Source: Pseudomonas sp. MF4836
GTDB taxonomy: Bacteria; Pseudomonadota; Gammaproteobacteria; Pseudomonadales; Pseudomonadaceae
Reading direction: 5' to 3'
Assembly (NCBI RefSeq): GCF_002018875.1
Contig: NZ_MVOL01000015.1
Coordinates: 62,001 to 126,000 of the forward strand
DNA length: 64,000 nucleotides
The notes under the pieces were generated by a model. It was given only the letters and a program-made list of their open reading frames with translations, did no database searches and was not told the origin of the DNA. Of the stretch, positions 60,109 to 64,000 are shown piece by piece. The translations under genes and the position numbers were made by a program. Numbering within the stretch: the first letter of the stretch is position 1; each line of letters starts with the position of its first letter.

Positions 60109-62985
60109 ATGAACAAGATTTATGCATGGGTGTGGAATCAGGCCCAGGGCTGCTGGAACGTGACCCACGAAGGCGCACGTCGCTGTCGGCGGGCAGGCAG
60201 TGGCAAAGGCCTGCTTGTGGCAGTGGCCAGTGCTCTGACAATCGGCGGGCTGCCCTCCGCGTTCGCCTTGCCGAGCGGAGAGACGGTGGTATCTGGAACC
60301 GCGGATATCCTGAGGTACGACGAGCAGCAGCAGATGTCTATTAATCAGCACACTGACAAGCTGATCCTCAACTGGAACGATTTCAGTGTGGAGGGCGGCC
60401 AGACGGTGACCTTCAACCAGCCGCAGTCGACCTCCATCGCGTTGAACCGGGTGATTGGCGCTAACGGCAGTAACATCCAGGGCCGGATCAATGCCAACGG
60501 CCAGGTGTTCCTGATCAACCCTAACGGTGTGGTGTTCAGCAAGAGTGCCCAAGTCAATGTCGGTGGCCTGGTGGCCTCGACCCAGGACATGAAAAACGCC
60601 GATTTCACGGCTGGCAACTACACGTTTGCAGGTACTTCGACGGGCAAGGTCGTCAACGAAGGCTCCATCACCGCGGCTGATGGCGGTAGCGTGGCCCTGA
60701 TCGGCAGAACCGTTGACAACCAGGGCACCATCACCGCGCAAAATGGGCGCGTAGCCTTGGGTGCGGGGGACGGATTCACCGTCAGCTTTGACAGCAACAA
60801 CCTGTTGGACCTGAAAGTCGATGCCGCTGCGATCGATGCGCTGGTGAGCAATGGCGGGCTGCTCAAGGCCGACGGCGGGCAGGTGCTGATGACGGCCAAA
60901 AGTGCTGGTGCGATGCTCAATACCGTGGTCAATAACACGGGCGCCATCGAAGCCCTGACCTTGTCGAATAGGGCCGGTAAAATCACCCTGGACGGTGGCG
61001 ACGTAGGCGTGGTCAAGGTTGGCGGTTCATTGAACGCCAGCGCGGCGATAGGGATGGGCGATGGTGGCGTGATCGAGACCAAGGGCGCTATCACTCAGGT
61101 GGAACGAGACACTCGGGTCAACACCACGGCAGGTTACGGCCAGACCGGCACCTGGAAAATCAGCTCTGCCGAGGTCAAGGTTGATCCAGTCTCCACACTT
61201 GGGAGCAATACCATTCATGTCGATACGCTGTCGCGCAACCTGGCGACGACCGAGATCGAACTGGCCAGTAGCAAGGGCGACGTGGTGGTAAACGACGCTA
61301 TGGTCTGGGACAGCGGCAAACGACTGATCCTTTCGTCGGCCAAGGACATTCACCTTGATAAAAACCTGAATGGCCAAGGGGACGGTACTCAGGTCCTGCT
61401 CGATGCCAAGGGCAGCATCAAGCTCAACAGTCATGTGCAGCTTTCCGGGATCTTCAGCAGTCTTGTGCTCAATTACGCTGGCAACTTTGTCTCGGGTACG
61501 AGCGGTCGGGTGACCCTCGCGGGCAAAGGTGCCATGTTTGCCGCCAACGGTGCCGAGTACACCGTCATTCAGAACGCCGCGCAACTGCAAGCGATCGATA
61601 ACAACCTGCAGGGGCGTTATGTCCTGGGGCAGGCCATCCACGGCAACGGCAACCTCCAGTCCATTGGTGATGGAAGGCAGGCATTCAGCGGGGTCTTCGA
61701 GGGGCTGGGCAACACCATCAGCGGCTTTGCCGTCGATACTAACGGCACCTACGGGGGCCTGTTCGCCAGGTCGAGCGGCAGTATCAGTAACCTCCAGCTC
61801 GCCTCGATGCGTATCAACGGTGCAATGTATGTCCCCGGTGCTTCTGTCAGTGTTATTGGCGGTTTGGTCGGGCTTAACAGTGGCAGTATCGCCAACGTCA
61901 GTGCCAGCGACTTTACGGTGGACGCCAACAGCCACCAGAAAAATATTGTCGGCGGGCTGGTAGGGATCAATTCCGGCGGCACCATCGATCATTCGTCCAT
62001 GGCGGGGTTGGTGACTGGCAACCAATTCACCGTCGCAGCGGGCGGTCTGGTAGGGGAGAACACCCATAGCCTCGTCGCTACCGGCTCCGTGACCAACAGT
62101 TGGGCCAATGTCGATGTCCGCACGCCCATAGGTGTTTTTACCATGGGAGCGGCGGGCGGTATGGGCGGGCTGGTTGGCGTCAACAAGGGCGGGAGTATTG
62201 TCGATTCATCCAGCTTTGGCAGGGTTGGCCAAGATGCCAGTCGTGACAGTTACAGCGGCCTTAGCGTTGGTGGGCTGGTGGGTGTCAACCAGGGGGGCCG
62301 TATTGAGCGCTCTCGTTCATCAGCGGCGGTAATCGGCTATGTCAACGGCATAGGAGGAGGTCTGGTCGGTTCCAATCATTCCGGCGTTATCAGGGATTCT
62401 GAGGCTCGCGGCGTGGTAGTGGGTTACGGCTCAGCAACGGTCGGGGGCTTGGTCGGTTTGAATCAGAACAGCGTGTTATTCATGGTCAAGGCCAGCGGTT
62501 CGGTTGTGGGGCAAAACGATTCGAATATCGGTGGCCTGATTGGCAAAAACATAGAGAGCGATATCCAGCAGGCCGAGGCATCAGGCGGCGTGACAGGTCG
62601 TCGGGGCGCGCGTATTGGTGGGCTCATCGGCCATAACTTCGGTGGTATTACTCAGAACGTCATGGCCAGCGGTGATGTCCTGGCTGGCGACAATAGCGTT
62701 GTCGGCGGCCTGGTTGGACAGAACGAGGGCCGGATCATCAACGCCCTGAGCAGTGGCCAGGTCCGTGGCGGTAGGTTTGCCTCTCTGGGTGGTCTGGCCG
62801 GCTTGAACCTGGGCCATATTGCTCAGTCTTCAGCCTTGGGCCGCGTTATCGTCTACGCGAACATTGGCCAGAACTACGGCAGCCTGGTCGGTATCAACCG
62901 CGGTTCTCTGACCGATAACAAGGTTTCGAGCGAGTTGGCCCAGCTGCCGCTGGCCGGCATCAACGAAGGTGTAATCAGTCACTGA
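60109..62985 (+). CDS. TpsA exoprotein 2, paralogue of the preceding gene
   Basis: 958 aa from ATG 60109 (AAGGAGTGGTT before it). Same architecture as exoprotein 1: extended signal MNKIYAWVWNQAQGCWNV, secretion domain with NPNG, beta-helical part diverging after about residue 315, and GLUG-like repeats from residue 549, here about 13 units. It ends INEGVISH, matching INQGDILE of copy 1. The preserved N-terminus implies both are secreted by the TpsB at 54901; the variable repeats suggest different binding or antigenic properties. Confidence 0.92.
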   Translation: MNKIYAWVWNQAQGCWNVTHEGARRCRRAGSGKGLLVAVASALTIGGLPSAFALPSGETVVSGTADILRYDEQQQMSINQHTDKLILNWNDFSVEGGQTVTFNQPQSTSIALNRVIGANGSNIQGRINANGQVFLINPNGVVFSKSAQVNVGGLVASTQDMKNADFTAGNYTFAGTSTGKVVNEGSITAADGGSVALIGRTVDNQGTITAQNGRVALGAGDGFTVSFDSNNLLDLKVDAAAIDALVSNGGLLKADGGQVLMTAKSAGAMLNTVVNNTGAIEALTLSNRAGKITLDGGDVGVVKVGGSLNASAAIGMGDGGVIETKGAITQVERDTRVNTTAGYGQTGTWKISSAEVKVDPVSTLGSNTIHVDTLSRNLATTEIELASSKGDVVVNDAMVWDSGKRLILSSAKDIHLDKNLNGQGDGTQVLLDAKGSIKLNSHVQLSGIFSSLVLNYAGNFVSGTSGRVTLAGKGAMFAANGAEYTVIQNAAQLQAIDNNLQGRYVLGQAIHGNGNLQSIGDGRQAFSGVFEGLGNTISGFAVDTNGTYGGLFARSSGSISNLQLASMRINGAMYVPGASVSVIGGLVGLNSGSIANVSASDFTVDANSHQKNIVGGLVGINSGGTIDHSSMAGLVTGNQFTVAAGGLVGENTHSLVATGSVTNSWANVDVRTPIGVFTMGAAGGMGGLVGVNKGGSIVDSSSFGRVGQDASRDSYSGLSVGGLVGVNQGGRIERSRSSAAVIGYVNGIGGGLVGSNHSGVIRDSEARGVVVGYGSATVGGLVGLNQNSVLFMVKASGSVVGQNDSNIGGLIGKNIESDIQQAEASGGVTGRRGARIGGLIGHNFGGITQNVMASGDVLAGDNSVVGGLVGQNEGRIINALSSGQVRGGRFASLGGLAGLNLGHIAQSSALGRVIVYANIGQNYGSLVGINRGSLTDNKVSSELAQLPLAGINEGVISH

Positions 62986-63019
62986 TGAGGAGAACCCGCT
63001 GGTAGCGGGCTTGTAACTT

Positions 63020-63051
63020 CGGGTACGCCGTGGCCACAACCGGCGTGCCCG
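63020..63051. terminator. Inverted repeat after tpsA2
   Basis: CGGGTACGCCG (63020-63030) pairs with CGGCGTGCCCG (63041-63051), one wobble pair, between the convergent tpsA2 and LysR genes. No T tract. Confidence 0.45.
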
Positions 63052-63095
63052 AACCCACCGTTCAACGCCGCTATTGGCCACTGAGCGGGCCGGGA

Positions 63096-64000
63096 CTAGA
63101 GCAACCCCTGCTCGGCACACACCTTCACCACCTGTTCGCGAAACCAGGTGTTGGCCCGGTCCTGATCGGTGATCGGGCTCCATTGCATATCCAGAGTGAA
63201 CCCCGGCAGGCCGCTGGGGGGCGAGCAGTGGCTGAACAGGGTATCGCTGGCCAGCAGTGCCTGGATGCGGCGCGGCAGGGTCAGGATGAAGTCGGTGCCG
63301 GTAATCAGCTTCAGCGCGGCGCCGTAGCTGTTGGCCCGGGCGACGATCTGCCGTTTTTGGGCCTGGCTTGCCAGCCAGCCGTCGACCATGTTGCTGTCCG
63401 ACGTCCAGGGCGTGGGGAACACATGACGGCGCTCGACAAACGCCTGCAGGCTGAAGCGCGGGTGCTGGGGCGCGCTGGCGCGTTTGTCGAACACGCACAC
63501 CAGTTCGTCCTCCAGCAGCATCTGCGACTTGAAGTCGGCGTGGGTGCGGTGGAAGTTGGGTCCGAAGCAGATCACCAGGTCCAACTGGCCGCTGCGCAGC
63601 TCCTCGGCGGGGATGTCGGTTTCCAGCTTGTGCACATTGACCGTCACTGGCAGGTCGGCGAAATCGAACTGCTTGAGCAGGCGCGGCAGAATCAGCAGCT
63701 CGAAATACTCCGGCGCGCAGATGTTGAAGGTCACGGCCTGGCGGATCGGGTCGAAGGCCTGGGCCCCGGAATGGCAGAGGTTGATGCTTTCGAGGATCTT
63801 CAGCACATGGCTGTACATGGTGCTGGCTTTGTAGGTGGGACGCATGCCGGTGCGGGTGTTGATGAACAGTTCGTCCTCAAAGGCGTTGCGCAGTTTTTTC
63901 AGGCAATAGCTGACGGTCGACTGGCTGACGCACAGGCTTTCCGAGACCCCGGTGACGCTGCTCTGCTCGTACACGGCGATAAACACCATGAGGTCCTGCA
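63096..64000 (-). CDS. LysR-family regulator (partial, N-terminus outside window)
   Basis: At least 301 codons visible; the frame runs to the right edge with QDLMVFIAVYEQSSVTGVSESLCVSQSTVSYCLKKLRNAFEDELFINTRTGMRPT, the NodD-like HTH, followed by the effector domain to the stop at 63096. The internal ATG at 63989 lies within the helix-turn-helix region, so the true start is beyond the window. It converges with tpsA2 and is a candidate regulator of that locus. Confidence 0.88.
   Translation of the reverse strand, partial: QDLMVFIAVYEQSSVTGVSESLCVSQSTVSYCLKKLRNAFEDELFINTRTGMRPTYKASTMYSHVLKILESINLCHSGAQAFDPIRQAVTFNICAPEYFELLILPRLLKQFDFADLPVTVNVHKLETDIPAEELRSGQLDLVICFGPNFHRTHADFKSQMLLEDELVCVFDKRASAPQHPRFSLQAFVERRHVFPTPWTSDSNMVDGWLASQAQKRQIVARANSYGAALKLITGTDFILTLPRRIQALLASDTLFSHCSPPSGLPGFTLDMQWSPITDQDRANTWFREQVVKVCAEQGLL

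Noticed and set aside
58363..62950. Repeats resembling a CRISPR array or satellite
   Set aside because: The repetition is at the protein level (GLUG units of varying length) in an intact reading frame; there are no constant DNA repeats with unique spacers.
56725..62985. Contact-dependent inhibition (CdiA-like) locus
   Set aside because: The exoproteins end within their repeats, with no VENN-type junction, no toxin-like C-terminus and no small immunity gene downstream.
38000..64000. Genomic island with integrase and attachment sites
   Set aside because: Although tRNA-Ser lies at 37.6 kb, no integrase and no repeat of the tRNA 3' end was seen in the window; accessory genes are interleaved with ordinary high-GC genes.

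Overview
The window is chromosomal DNA of a Pseudomonas, most likely of the P. fluorescens group. The evidence is high GC with strong GC3 coding, a PhaG transacylase, an algU-mucA-mucB-mucD block preceded by nadB, a dapA-bamC-purC block, a REP element of fluorescent-pseudomonad type, and gene order that matches the remembered P. aeruginosa order ung - (AbrB family) - tctABC - opdH - tctDE - HDOD - ygfZ - sdhE - nadB - algU. No insertion sequence, prophage, integrase or CRISPR array was seen.

Layout. 1-10.1 kb: partial DUF1800 gene, GAF/GGDEF/EAL phosphodiesterase, GDSL esterase, hicAB toxin-antitoxin pair, SnoaL-like protein, tRNA-Gly, REP pair, phaG, rsuA, a Cys-rich protein and a dCache diguanylate cyclase. 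10.2-11.2 kb: a duplicated pair of Tyr/Gly-rich lipoproteins, each with the same leader and its own terminator. 11.2-20.9 kb: acyl-CoA hydrolase, ung, and the tricarboxylate uptake locus (opdH-tctC-tctB-tctA-abrB operon divergent from tctDE). 20.9-29.6 kb: HDOD, ygfZ, sdhE-ygfX, nadB, then the AlgU envelope-stress operon, which has no mucC. 29.6-37.7 kb: bepA, a TusA-like protein, perM, bcp-gcvR, dapA-bamC-MBL-purC and tRNA-Ser.

38-64 kb is accessory and concerned with surface structures. It holds an orphan two-domain fimbrial adhesin (38.2 kb), a four-gene chaperone-usher operon (44.3 to 39.2 kb, leftward), a LysR/amino-acid permease/phytanoyl-CoA-dioxygenase-like cluster, an ankyrin-like protein, a LysR regulator, an LtrA protein, another orphan adhesin (52.6 kb) in low-GC DNA, 1.26 kb of AT-rich DNA without a convincing gene, and a two-partner secretion locus with one TpsB and two tandem paralogous GLUG-repeat TpsA exoproteins. 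A partial LysR gene closes the window.

The most noteworthy signals are: (i) pairs of TAGGAA-N2-TTCCTA palindromes with centres exactly 22 bp apart, upstream of both the orphan adhesin and the convergent fimbrial operon; (ii) the tandem TpsA pair; (iii) three CTTTC repeats at 11-bp period in the opdH/tctD intergenic region; (iv) A-rich Hfq/Crc-like motifs beside the ribosome binding sites of opdH and the amino-acid permease; (v) strong hairpins inside the tct and fimbrial operons; (vi) tandem AlgU-type promoters before algU. All assignments are by reading the sequence and from knowledge of families; no database search was run.
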